64,000 nt of DNA from positions 558,001 through 622,000 of the forward strand of contig VJWM01000107.1 of NCBI GenBank assembly GCA_010909165.1. Direction: 5' to 3'. The notes below the pieces were generated by a model. That model saw nothing but the letters and a program-made list of their open reading frames with translations. It searched no databases and had not been told where the DNA came from. The DNA is from Anthoceros angustus (lineage: Eukaryota > Streptophyta > Anthocerotopsida > Anthocerotales > Anthocerotaceae). Within the stretch, counting starts at the first letter, position 1, and the number at the start of each line of letters is the position of its first letter. The translations under genes and the position numbers were made by a program. Positions 45,785-56,591 of this stretch are shown piece after piece.

Positions 45785-46613
45785 TTTTGCAGCATTTGTG
45801 CAGATGGTTTTTCTTACCAAATGCAAACTTCCTGAGGCCATCAGCATGCTTAGCACCAACAAAATCAGTGGAGACTAGAGAACGTGAGTGCCAACTTGGG
45901 CTACCTTCACACACAACTTTGTGAGCAACATCTTCAACTTGGACCTGCAGGTTGGGTGCTGAAGACACCTCATCAACATCGTTGGGGAATCCTCCCCAGC
46001 TTGAAGTCTCGGAGGAGGAGAGTTCTATCACATTGGGTGGATCTGAGGTAGTTTCCAGCAGGCGACCAGGCACGGGCTCACCCCCATCTTGGCTTCGACT
46101 TCGAGATGGACTTGGATCTTTTGATGGTGATCTCCAAAAGTCGCCATACTGGGTATGGATCCACCTCTTCTTGCACACAACAGCTAGAGGAGATGGAAAG
46201 CCCCAAGACACATTGAGCCCTTTCACACCATCAATAAGATTGAGCATTTAAGGAGGACCTGTAGCAGATATAGACTCCGTAGCAGCATCAAGGGCGCCCC
46301 CAAATGAGGCGCCGTTGGCGGCATCAGCTGGGGTACCGTTGTCGCACGGCGTGCCTGCCCCTCCGATTTTCTTCCACGACGGCCTTGCAACAGGCCAGCC
46401 GTGACACCATTCACACAATTCGTAGCACGCGTGAGCGTGGCGAATCTGCCATGTGCGTCGTGGCACTGCTGGGCCGCGTGGTGCGGGCGGCCACGCCTGC
46501 GTGCGTCCGATGCACGTTGCGCGCGCACACATGCGCGCATAGCGCGCGAACTTCTTGCCGCCATAGCCACCAACTTTGGAGGTTGGTGGTCCACGAGTCG
46601 GTGAAGGAGACAA
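45774..46613 (-). CDS. Antisense ORFs in the 3' region of element C
   Basis: Two abutting minus-strand frames: 46613-46248 (121 codons, G+C-rich, Arg/Ala-rich with several Cys) ending in a stop, immediately followed by an ATG frame 46247-45774 (157 codons). The second has WRSPSKDPSPSRSRSQDGGE, an SR-like stretch, then NVIELSSSETSSWGGF, the same SUMO-interaction-like motif as in the antisense ORF of element A, and a basic C-terminus. Position and orientation equal those in A (start 231 bp inside the 3' LTR). Whether splicing joins the two frames is unknown. Confidence 0.42.
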
Positions 46614-46843
46614 ACAGGGGCCAACCGTTGCCCCCGCTCACTTAAGTTTTGGTTAAGCCTTTTTTCGTTTTTTCTTATTTCAGAAAATATTTAAGTGGCT
46701 TTTATCCTTCATTTCATATGTTTAAGTTCCTTTTCCTAATTCTTTTAAGTTAAAGACTAGGTTACCATTTTAGGTCTATTATAGCTCATTTTGAAGCTAG
46801 AAAGATACTCTATCACGTTACCTCAATTCATAGTGAGTGGGAG

Positions 46844-47068
46844 TGATGAAATAAAAACATACTAGGGCACTATTCACTAGGGCACCTAGAATTAAGCATT
46901 AATTAATTATAGGGCACTAGGTAGTTTGTTTATTTAGTTATTTAGGTAGTTAGTTGTTATATTGGTTATATGGTTACAACCTCCTAACCACCTTGCCTAT
47001 ATAAAGGCATATACTTTCTATTATAATCAATGCTACAAACACTTGGAGCAAGTGAATGATTCTTATCA
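46844..47068 (+). repeat. 3' LTR of element C
   Basis: Starts TGATGAAATAAAAACATAC and ends ..gattcttatca, i.e. TG...CA. Shares actagggcactattcactagg, taggtagttagttgttata and the end region with the LTRs of A, so A and C belong to related families. Contains ctatataaagg (about 46999), a good TATA box. No 5' LTR of C is present in the window. Confidence 0.85.
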
Positions 47069-47639
47069 GGGGAGGGTCTCCATGGCACCTTGGTGGACTA
47101 TGGAGCAGATTCCAGCCCCGAGGCTTGGATTCGAAGAGAGAATGAATTGAAACCCTCCTCTCCTAGGGTTAGAGAAGAAGCATGTGTGGAGGATGTGCCA
47201 GTGGCCAAGAGGGCCAAGATGATTTTGCTGGAAGAGAGATAACCAGCTACATGGAGCAAGAGCAGCTCTAGTCTAAAGCCCGTCGGGTTGGAATAAAGGC
47301 AAAAAGGGTTGGAGATTGAAGAGAGTTTTCCCCAAGATTTGCTGAAGGGCTGGAGGATATGCGTCCTTAGGGTTTTGATGAGCAGCTTAGGGCGAGCGAG
47401 TTTAATAATAAGCATGGTATAGAGATAGGAAAGGATAGTGGCCATGATGGCCAGAGACTATAGAGGCTAGTGGAGAGATAGCTCTTAATATTCGAAATGG
47501 AAACATGATATAGTGGTGAAGTGAGAAAATGGCCTTTAATGTTGATTTTGAATAGCCATTAGTTCAAGGTAGTGGAGAAGGCGTAACGGAACTTAAAGAA
47601 GAAAAGGGATATGATATAGGGGAGGCTCTATTTGTATGT
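47069..47639. other. Sequence after the nested retrotransposons
   Basis: No gene recognised. The minus-strand frame at 47098-47445 (115 codons) has no family signature. Confidence 0.4.
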
Positions 47640-47655
47640 GCCCTATAAAAAGGGC
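47640..47655 (+). promoter_or_regulatory. Palindromic TATA-like element
   Basis: GCCCTATAAAAAGGGC, a TATAAAAA core in a GCCCT/AGGGC inverted repeat, 110 bp before a G+C-rich tandem array. It may be a promoter for a transcript through the array; nothing else supports this. Confidence 0.3.
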
Positions 47656-47765
47656 AAGTTACCGCGTCTTATGCTCCCTTGCTTGTGGGTTTTCTACGCT
47701 TTGTAAAAGATCTCATTGCCGCATGCAAGCTAACGTTGTGTCTCGTAAAGGAGGGAGGCCGCGTC

Positions 47766-48045
47766 GGTCGGAGTGCTTGGCGAAGGGCTTGCTCTGTGCA
47801 GGCGCCTTTGCGGGGGCACGCCTTTGCGGGTTGCCCCCCGTCGGAGTGCTTGGCGAAGGGCTTGCTCATGCGGGCGCCTTTGCGGGGCACGCCTGCGGGT
47901 TGCCCCGTCGAGTGCTTGGCGAAGGGCTTGCTCTGCGGGCGCCTTTGCGGGGCACGCCTTTGCGGGTTGCCCCCCGTCGGAGTGCTTGGCGAAGGGCTTG
48001 CTCTGTGCAGGCGCCTTTGCGGGTTGCCCCCGTCGGAGTGCCTAA
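47766..48045. repeat. G+C-rich tandem repeat, about 72 bp x 4
   Basis: Units hold gtcggagtgcttggcgaagg, gcttgctctg, gcgcctttgcgggg and cacgcctttgcgggttgccc. The four copies differ by small deletions. Both strands have open frames, which I take as by-products. Confidence 0.88.
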
Positions 48046-48055
48046 TCTCTACTCC

Positions 48056-49992
48056 TCTACTCAACAGTTAACTCCACATTATCATCCATGCTCACTCAAC
48101 TCAACTCATTAGCTAGAAGAAGGCCCAGGTCAGAGCCTAAGGGAGGGGTCCCAAATCTGTATCAAAACGAGAGTGGAAGCCGGGCCAAGGTCTCGAAACT
48201 ACAAAGGCTATAACATCGCTTGGGTGTGTGAAGAGGTATTGTGCTTGTATTTTGGAAGCCAATGTCATATCAAACGAAAGTCTCATGGGACAAATCACGT
48301 ATCTGCTTCACACGAACCGGAAAAGGCACAGTCTCTTTAAATTATGACTTATTCACCCAATTATTTTTGGATTAATTGAATTACTATGATTACTTTCTAG
48401 ATAATTATCTATATGGAATATAGCTATGCATGCTTACGCTCTTCCGTTCCGTCTAGATTTCACATGCTTCATTCGGCTGAGCAAAGCGAAAAACGATGTG
48501 CATACCCTAGCTGGGCTTCTGATTGCAACCGAGCTTGCTCAAAGCTTCATGCGTCGGCTTTAGTTGAGCTTGCTTGAAACTTCACGTGAATGCTTCGGCA
48601 AACTTCCTTTATGACTTATTTACCTAATTAATTTTTTTATTAATTAAATTCTTATAATTACTAGCGAGGCTTATTATGTGGGACTAAATGTGTTATGCAG
48701 TTAATCTAAGTATGTATATACAGTTAGTCTAATTGTGTTAGTCTAACTGTATACACACAGTTAGTCTAACTGTGTTTTTGGGTGAGTATTTGCGCACCCA
48801 AAAAAAAAACGCTGTAGTTCGCCTCCAAAACTCGGTAGCGATGCAAGGGATATGCCCTCCAGCAGGATAATACCAATAATAATATTAATATACAGTTATG
48901 CTGCCCAAAACCCGGTTTATCGAAGGTGGCGATGGCGAGTACGCTACAGCAAGTACGACATGAAGGTGGGTACGAAGTAGAGGCGAGCGAAGGAACGGAG
49001 CAAAGACTCCTTCACGGGTGCCAATCATGCAAAGCACGAGAAGTCGGAGACGTAGTCCAAGGGGAGAAACCCTCCGGAGATTCACCGACAGGAGACGAGA
49101 CCGGTTAAAAAATAAGGGGCGATGGGGACGGGGCGTTGGGCAGTCCGACCAACCAACCCCGGCGTGGCGGCCCCACATGGGGTGGCCGCATCAAAGCTCG
49201 CCTTCCGCCAATACGATTCCATTTCCGGCCCCCCGGGCCTCCGTCACCCCGAATATGCTGCTTACAGACTCCTTCGGCGAGTCCACATGCAGACACGACA
49301 CCAGGGGCAACCGCGAAGCTTCCCGGTCACGGGCCCCCCCGCTAAACCGTCACGTGAGAGCCAGCCGGTTTTTTTATCCGCCCTCGGCCGATACGCTGCC
49401 AAGGCCCGGTCCCCAGTCCGGCCCCGTGAGATTTTCCGCAAAGGGTCGACGCAAGCCAGGCACTGCTTTTCGCCAGTTGCTATACTCGGCAGTGGGCACC
49501 CGACAGTCGGAGGGCCATATATCATATTGAGGCCTGTCGCGCCCTTTCATCATACGAGCTACTTGCGCTCGAGCCTCATCAGAGCCTGCCACCCCGCCTC
49601 TGCGCGCCTCTTTCTGCCGGCTTCGGGACGCTGCAGCGCCGGTCGTGTCAGGGGCGGAGGGGCAAGGCGAGGCGAGGCCGCTGCGGCGTGCCTGGTTGCA
49701 AGGCGGATCTGAGCTGTTGCGGGTGGTTTTGGTTGTGAATTGGTTGTGTTGCGTGGTCCGCTTCGTCGGCGAGGCTCCGGAATTCGACAGGTGAGGATTT
49801 GGTGAGTGCGCTGGGGAGGAGGATTTCTGCATGTGCGAGAGGGAGCTGCTGGTTTGGTGGATTTGCGTTTCAGTGTGTGAATTTGAAGAGAGGAGGTGGA
49901 GAATGGCCGGATTTGCTGGCTTAGGAGACTGTGAGGTGCTTGTAAGCTTAGCTGGAGGAGTAAGATTGTGATGTGCTTGCAGGCGCAGCGTC
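48056..49992. other. Intergenic region before phosphoglycerate mutase
   Basis: About 1.9 kb without a recognised gene. It is A+T-rich to 48900, with a fold-back at 48712-48778, then G+C-rich (49080-49700). The last part should be promoter and leader of the mutase gene; the long minus-strand frame 49374-50351 is antisense to it. Confidence 0.45.
48712..48778. repeat. Fold-back repeat around acagttagtctaactgt
   Basis: tatacagttag ... ctaactgtata and acacagttag..ctaactgtgt form overlapping inverted repeats built from four copies of agttagtctaa-type sequence. It could extrude a hairpin or be the remnant of a small inverted-repeat transposon. Confidence 0.6.
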
Positions 49993-51815
49993 ATGGCTGC
50001 CAAGGCGTTCTGCCCCGCGCAATATGTGTCCTTGTCGTCTGAGATCATCGCGCATGTTGGAGGAGGGAGCAGGACGAGCACGGAGTCTACCTCTAGGGTG
50101 TATTTTTCGGGCGTGCAGCGTGGGAGCGTGTCAGGGAGCGCCGTTTTCAAGGCGCACGTTAAGCAGGCCAAGTCTGCGGGTAGAGTGAGGAGGATTTCTA
50201 TCTCCTGTGTTTCGACTGCACCAAACGGGGCTCCGTCCACGGACGCGGCTACTAGCACTACACAAGGGGGTTCGGGGACAGGCGCTAACCCGAGTAAGGC
50301 AGCAGCAATTGGTGTTTTGTATGTTTTGTCTGCGCGTTTCTGGCTTTGCATGGTTTGGGGAGCTCACCATGCATGCATGCTGTTTGATTTGTGTCGAGGA
50401 ATGACTCACCGGTCTGTCACTCTCTTGCTTGCTGTTGTTGGTGTGTAGCTGATGCCGCGCTCATACTTATTAGGCATGGAGAGTCCCTGTGGAATCAGAA
50501 GAACCTCTTCACTGGATGTGTGGACGTTCCTCTCTCCAAGCAGGGAGTGGAAGAGGCTATTGAGGCTGGGAAGAGGATTTGTGATATCCCTGTTGATGTT
50601 ATTTTCACATCAGCGTTGATTCGGGCCCAGATGACAGCTATGCTGGCCATGACGCAGCATCGCAGGAAGAAGGTGAATTCTCTTAGGCTGTATTGGAGCA
50701 GATCCTCAAGTAGAGGTTGACCATGTTGACCATGGCGTGTATGAAGTTGTGCATTGGTCTTGGTCGGTTGCCTACGGTCTGTGCTAGATTTTTCAAAGCC
50801 CCTTTCGACCACAGGAGGGGTTTTTGACTGGTTCTTCATGCAGGTGCCTGTCATTTTGCACACGGAGAGTGACAGGGCAAAATCTTGGAGCGAGATTCAC
50901 AGCGCCGAAACTGAGCAACAATCTATCCCTGTTGTAACAGCCTGGGAGCTAAATGAGCGCATGTAAGTGAAAGCTCATGGGGGGCTTCATCTTGTTGAAC
51001 TGAGGGCAGGTGTTTGCTGTGTCTTGATTTCCTTCCTTGACCAAACATGTGTGGTGGGGATGTAGGTATGGCGAGCTGCAAGGCCTGAACAAGAAGGAGA
51101 CTGCAGACAAGTATGGACGAGACAAGGTCCAGGAGTGGCGGCGCAGCTATGACATCCCTCCTCCAAATGGCGAAAGCTTGGAGATGTGTGCTGAACGTGC
51201 TGTTGCATACTTCAAAGCAGAGGTCTTGTACCTTCTGAACTTCTTGAAGTTGGATCGTCCTTCGCTCCAGCTCCTCTTCAAGCAAGAAGTGCACTGCGGC
51301 TGATGCTTTATTTGCCCCACGTTCTCTGCAGATTGAACCTGAGCTTAGGGAGGGGAAGAACATACTGATAGCCGCACATGGGAACTCACTGAGATCTATT
51401 ATTATGTACTTGGATAAGCTCACCTCGCAGGAGGCAAGTCCCATCGTTCTACGAACCACAACTTGGCTGACAGGACTGTTAATTGAGGTACAGGGTCGTG
51501 CGAAGGTTAATTGTGCTGAATCTCAAAGCTAAGAAGTATCCATCCGATGGCAGGTTATTGCTTTGGAGCTCTCAACTGGAATTCCGATGCTTTACATTTT
51601 TAGAGACGGCAATTTCTTGAGGCGGGGAAGTCCGATAGGGCCTGATGCAACTGGGGTGTATGCCCTCACTCACGTAAGCTGATCTTGCTTCACGCCTCAT
51701 CTTTTGTCTCTTGAAGCGGGCCTAAGAGGTGCAGGGGTTGCTGAAAACGTCTTTCTTTGCTGTTTCGCAGGACTTAGCTGCCTACAGGGAACAACTCGAT
51801 AGAATGACACATTGA
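49993..51815 (+). CDS. Cofactor-dependent phosphoglycerate mutase, plastid-type
   Basis: Seven exons (49993-50293, 50449-50672, 50844-50962, 51066-51222, 51332-51433, 51554-51673, 51771-51815) join in frame to 355 residues. The product is a 2,3-bisphosphoglycerate-dependent phosphoglycerate mutase (histidine phosphatase fold), interconverting 3- and 2-phosphoglycerate. Exon 1 gives a Ser/Thr/Gly-rich N-terminal extension of about 100 residues, compatible with a plastid transit peptide. The catalytic [20 protein letters not shown] opens exon 2, with [73 protein letters not shown], the second catalytic [20 protein letters not shown] and [10 protein letters not shown] later. Intron 5 uses a GC donor (GAG|GCAAGT) and AG acceptor; the others are GT-AG. 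No lesion. From exon 2 onward the gene is duplicated in tandem. Confidence 0.92.
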
Positions 51816-53995
51816 TGAGCTGAAAATTTGTCGATCTCCAGGAGTGCACCAGGTGCTCTGCAAAGGTAGCGCTCCGAAAAATATTGTAACATCCGTAATT
51901 TAATTACCCAGTGCAGCCTTCCTTGGTTTGTTGTGGTAGTATCCTGGATCCAAACCCCTGGTTTTGTCTAGCCCACCATCTGGCCTTCCAATTTCCCGTA
52001 TCCTCTTTTGTCCTCCAATTGAGATCATGCAGAGCAGCAGTGCCCAGTTAGCATATATGTCAACCTCACCTGCTTACGCACGCTATCAGAGGAGAGATGG
52101 ATTAGGTATGGGGCCAGCTGGCGAGCATAGCCTATCGTTTCCTATAACTTCAGTTGAATCTGACACTCTTGAAGCCGAGAGTTGGGTCAAGTTAGATTAG
52201 TAGTGATATCTAAGGGATTATTAGTGGGTCAGGAAGGGAGGATCAATGCATCAAATTACACGGGCATAAAACTTATCGTGTGCGGATTTGTGATATCCCT
52301 GTTGATGTTATTTTCACATCAGCGTTGATTCGGGCCCAGATGACAGCTATGCTGGCCATGACGCAGCATCGCAGGAAGAAGGTGAATTCTCTTAGGCTGT
52401 ATTGGAGCAGATCCTCAAGTAGAGGTTGACCATGTTGACCATGGCGTGTATGAAGTTGTGCATTGGTCTTGGTCGGTTGCCTACGGTCTGTGCTAGATTT
52501 TTCAAAGCCCCTTTCGACCACAGGAGGGGTTTTTGACTGGTTCTTCATGCAGGTGCCTGTCATTTTGCACACGGAGAGTGACAGGGCAAAATCTTGGGCA
52601 GATTCACAGCGCCGAAACTGAGCAACAATCTATCCCTGTTGTAACAGCCTGGGAGCTAAATGAGCGCATGTAAGTGAAAGCTCATGGGGGCTTCATCTTG
52701 TTGAACTGAGGGCAGGTGTTTGCTGTGTCTTGATTTCCTTCCTTGACCAAACATGTGTGGTGGGGATGTAGGTATGGCGAGCTGCAAGGCCTGAACAAGA
52801 AGGAGACTGCAGACAAGTATGGACGAGACAAGGTCCAGGAGTGGCGGCGCAGCTATGACATCCCTCCTCCAAATGGCGAAAGCTTGGAGATGTGTGCTGA
52901 ACGTGCTGTTGCATACTTCAAAGCAGAGGTCTTGTACCTTCTGAACTTCTTGAAGTTGGATCGTCCTTCGCTCCAGCTCCTCTTCAAGCAAAGTGCACTG
53001 CGGCTGATGCTTTATTTGCCCCACGTTCTCTGCAGATTGAACCTGAGCTTAGGGAGGGAAGAACATACTGATAGCCGCACATGGGAACTCACTGAGATCT
53101 ATTATTATGTACTTGGATAAGCTCACCTCGCAGGAGGCAAGTCCCATCGTTCTACGAACCACAACTTGGCTGACAGGACTGTTAATTGAGGGTACGGGGT
53201 CGTGCGAAGGTTAATTGTGCTGAATCTCAAAGCTAAGAAGTATCCATCCGATGGCAGGTTATTGCTTTGGAGCTCTCAACTGGAATTCCGATGCTTTACA
53301 TTTTTAGAGACGGCAATTTCTTGAGGCGGGGAAGTCCGATAGGGCCTGATGCAACTGGGGTGTATGCCCTCACTCACGTAAGCTGATCTTGCTTCACGCC
53401 TCATCTTTTGTCTCTTGAAGCGGGCCTAAGAGGTGCAGGGGTTGCTGAAAACGTCTTTCTTTGCTGTTTCGCAGGACTTAGCTGCCTACAGGGAACAACT
53501 CGATAGAATGACACATTGATGAGCTGAAAATTTGTCGATCTCCAGGAGTGCACCAGGTGCTCTGCAAAGGTAGCGCTCCGAAAAATATTGTAACATCCGT
53601 AATTTAATTACCCAGTGCAGCCTTCCTTGGTTTGTTGTGGTAGTATCCTGGATCCAAACCCCTGGTTTTGTCTAGCCCACCATCTGGCCTTCCAATTTCC
53701 CGTATCCTCTTTTGTCCTCCAATTGAGATCATGCAGAGCAGCAGTGCCCAGTTAGCATATATGTCAACCTCACCTGCTTACGCACGCTATCAGAGGAGAG
53801 ATGGATTAGGTATGGGGCCAGCTGGCGAGCATAGCCTATCGTTTCCTATAACTTCAGTTGAATCTGACACTCTTGAAGCCGAGAGTTGGGTCAAGTTAGA
53901 TTAGTAGTGATATCTAAGGGATTATTAGTGGGTCAGGAAGGGAGGATCAATGCATCAAATTACACGGGCATAAAAACTTATCGTGTGCGGATTTG
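50575..53995 (+). repeat. Tandem duplication of 1.7 kb
   Basis: Unit 1 (50575-52283) and unit 2 (52284-53995) are nearly identical at an offset of 1,709 bp. The break joins ..cttatcgtgtgc to ggatttgtgatatccc, with ggatttg present at both unit ends. The unit runs from inside exon 2 to about 450 bp past the mutase stop. Confidence 0.93.
52284..53519 (+). pseudogene. Truncated tandem copy of phosphoglycerate mutase
   Basis: Lacks promoter, exon 1 and the start of exon 2 with the RHGE catalytic motif. Splice sites of later exons are kept, including the GC donor. A 2-nt loss in exon 3 (ttggagcgagatt became ttgggcagatt) and a 1-nt loss in exon 5 (agggaggggaaga became agggagggaaga) shift the frame. 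No mutase can be made from it; it could be transcribed by read-through from the intact gene. Confidence 0.9.
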
Positions 53996-54187
53996 TAGGA
54001 GAGCATTAATCTGTTTATTGTTATGAGCAATTATCTCACGATTGTAATAGGAGTTGTAATAGCGGTAATTGTTTGCCAAAAAATTCCTTCCTCTAGGAAT
54101 TAGAACCTGCTGCTCGGGAAATGAAAACGCAAACGCCACTAAAAAGGTCAAACTCTTCGAAAAAAGTCACCTATCTAGTACCCTTCA

Positions 54188-54547
54188 GGCATTCACTCCA
54201 ACACCTTCAAGTAGTCACTCCAACACCTTTAAGGTAAGTCACTCCAACACCTTTAAGGTAGTCACTCCAACACCTTTAAGGTAGTCACTCCAACATTTAA
54301 GGTAGTCACTCCAACACCTTTCAGGTAGTCACTCCAACACCTTTCAGGTGGTCACTCCAACACCTTTACGGTAGTCACTCCAACACCTTTAAGGTAGTCA
54401 CTCCAACACCTTTAAGATAGTCACTCCAATACCTTTAAGGTAGTCACTCCAACACCTTTAAGATAGTCACTCCAACGTTTTAAGGTAGTCACTCCAACAC
54501 CTTTAAGGTAGTCACTCCAACACCTTTAAGGCAGTCACTCCAATACT
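54188..54547. repeat. 23-bp minisatellite, about 16 units
   Basis: Unit gtagtcactccaacaccttt plus aag, mostly 23 bp, with point and length variants, 370 bp after the mutase copy. Confidence 0.95.
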
Positions 54548-54858
54548 CTCCATCCTGGCACAACCAGCCCTGACCATTCTAGTAGCCCTGACCAGTCTTT
54601 CCCTTCAATCACATAGACCCTTCTCTCTCTAGGAATGAGCCTTAGAAACTCCTACTGTTGGGATAGGTTACTACGCCTAGAAACTCCTATCGTTTGCATA
54701 GGTTGCAATGCCTAGAAGTTGCTACACTTGGTTAGGTCTGCCAGACCTAGATATCATTTTGAATAGATCTATAAGGCCTAGAGCCAATGAGATATGTCAT
54801 ATGGAACAAATGTGATGAGGCTATGCTTCCTAATAATTGGTCCATGGCATATGGCTCT
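54548..54858. other. Spacer with gcctagaaactcct repeats
   Basis: Contains three related phrases (ccttagaaactcctactgtt, gcctagaaactcctatcgtt, gcctagaagttgctacact) each followed by a gg(a/t)taggt variant. It may be 3' LTR or untranslated sequence of the minus-strand copia remnant, but I found no matching second LTR. Confidence 0.4.
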
Positions 54859-56591
54859 TCAATTTACTGATGTGCTATGATAAATTGGAGTTCTCGTTAT
54901 GTATACGATACTTAGAACTATTAAAAGTATACCAAACAGTACCTTAAAGCATAACAATATTGTACCTTGTTCGAACGATTTAACGATGTTCGAGAGAAGT
55001 ATTGTATTCATCCTTGTACCTCGTATTGTCTCCCCCTTGATCTGCTTGCGCTGGAGACAAAGACTCCTATTGACAACGAGCCAAAACACGCCTAGCATCG
55101 ACTCCGTTGAATGTGGAGGTGCTTGTTCCAAATCTTCCTCCCCCCAAGCGTCGACCGCAGAAACCTTCCCCGGAGTCGAGTAGGCTTGTCCCTCTTGAGA
55201 GTGGGAGTCCAACTGCTGAAGTATGTCATATGGCAAGGCATAACTCAAACGAAGTGCAAAGTTAGTGGTCAAAGGTGAAGCTTCGGAGAAGGCAGTAGCG
55301 GTAGTGCCTAAGACAAACGATGTGCCTTGCTTAGGGCAAGTGGTGAGAAGTCGACGAGATGGATCAAACATAAGACATTGGTGAGGAGCAAAGACGAAAG
55401 TGTAGCCAGCTTCGAGCGCCTGACCAATGGAAAAGATGTGTTGACGTAATTGAGGAACGTAGAGGACATTGTGGAACTTACGCACCTGAGCATTAGGCAA
55501 GCCAAGCGCTACTATACACGAGCCCATAACGGCGAGCTGGGAGTTGTCGCCAAGATGGACGTAGCTTGCAGATGGGCTCAGTTGGAAAGAGACAAACCAT
55601 TCTCTACGCCAAGTCATGTGTTGAGATGCAGCGGAGTCCACAATCCAAGCATCTGAATCCGAAGACATACGTAAACATGTTAGGAATAAGCAAGCTCCAT
55701 GGGAGACGCTGCTGGAGGAGGGTGACTCCTTCATATTCGCAAGCTGCTCAAACAATCACGTTGGTGATGCCCGGGTTGGTGGCAATAGAAACAATTTCCG
55801 AGATGATGCTTGTCATCCGGATTCATAGAAGGGTTGCCACCCGTGCCAGAGTATCCGCCGGGATATCTAGCTCGATTGGGGCCAAGCCTTCCGCGGTTGA
55901 AGAGAGCCATGCTTGCAGGAATGGTAGTGTTAACTACCTTCCTACACTACTCTTCGTGCTTGAAGAGAGCAATAGTCTCATCCAACGGCCTAGGGTTGGC
56001 CGTTTGGGTCATTACCAACACTGACCATGAAGGGGGCATGCTCTGTACCAGTTGCACAAAAGCATCATGGTCGGACACGATAGTGCCCGCCAACTCGACT
56101 GAATCCTTGAGGTTCATGAACTTGTTCACAAACTGCTCAACCAAGTCGGTCTCTGACATACGGAGGTTGTAGAACTCCCGTGTCAAATAACCCTTGTCAA
56201 CAGCATTGTCGAAAACATACTTCTTCTTCAAGATGTCCCAAACCTCCTTGGAGGTTGATAGATGTCGCACCACTCTCAATTGAGCATCCTTCGTATGAGG
56301 CATAATGTTTGCTCTAGCCCTCCAGCCTTTCGAGTCCCATTCGAACTTACTTCCGGTACCCGTAGTGGGCGTATGTATAACCATTCCACCCTTTGTAGCA
56401 GTAGACAAAGTAGCCGGCCTCGGCTCGATCCCATCCACAACGCTGAACAGGTCTTCTCGGAGGAGAAAGACCTCAATCTTACGACTCCATGAGGCACAAT
56501 TAGTACCACAAAAAAAATGGACCAGCTTACTTATAGAGTCGCTAGATGCCATTCTAGAGAAAAGGCCAATGAAATCAATAGTATCTAACAA
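54859..56591 (-). mobile_element. Copia remnant D: gag and protease only
   Basis: Minus strand. 56591-55947 encodes gag with few defects (CASWSRKIEVFLLREDLFSV, REFYNLRMSETDLVEQFVNK, ..FMNLKDSVELAGTIVSDHDA). A frameshifted stretch then holds an intact zinc knuckle CFYCHQPGHHQRDC near 55795-55755. 55755 on gives protease AWIVDSAASQHMTWRREWF and ..FHNVLYVPQLRQHIFSIGQA. After about residue 200 the frame runs into sequence without integrase or RT similarity. Either a truncated copy or a non-autonomous gag-protease element. No LTRs identified. Confidence 0.82.

Larger units (their letters stand above)
45107..46843 (+). mobile_element. Copia element C: RNase H end and 3' region
   Basis: Continues C after element B: AVEYHYIRELLENKTIDINF then IATHDN and a stop, the usual copia RNase H end. 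About 1.6 kb of non-coding (sense) sequence follows, with tandem cattaggtcacattaggtctctc units at 45714-45784, an antisense ORF, A+T-rich sequence resembling that before the A 3' LTR, and a purine tract (gtgagtgggag) at the LTR border. Confidence 0.85.

Noticed and set aside
47766-48045. Regular units that could suggest a CRISPR array
   Set aside because: Units are contiguous without unique spacers, in a eukaryotic nuclear context.
49374-50351. 325-codon minus-strand frame
   Set aside because: Antisense to exon 1 and leader of phosphoglycerate mutase; low-complexity Ser/Thr/Pro product and no splice or family support.
51964-52200. 78-codon frame present identically at 51964 and 53668
   Set aside because: Lies in the mutase 3' flank and is identical only because the whole 1.7-kb unit is duplicated.
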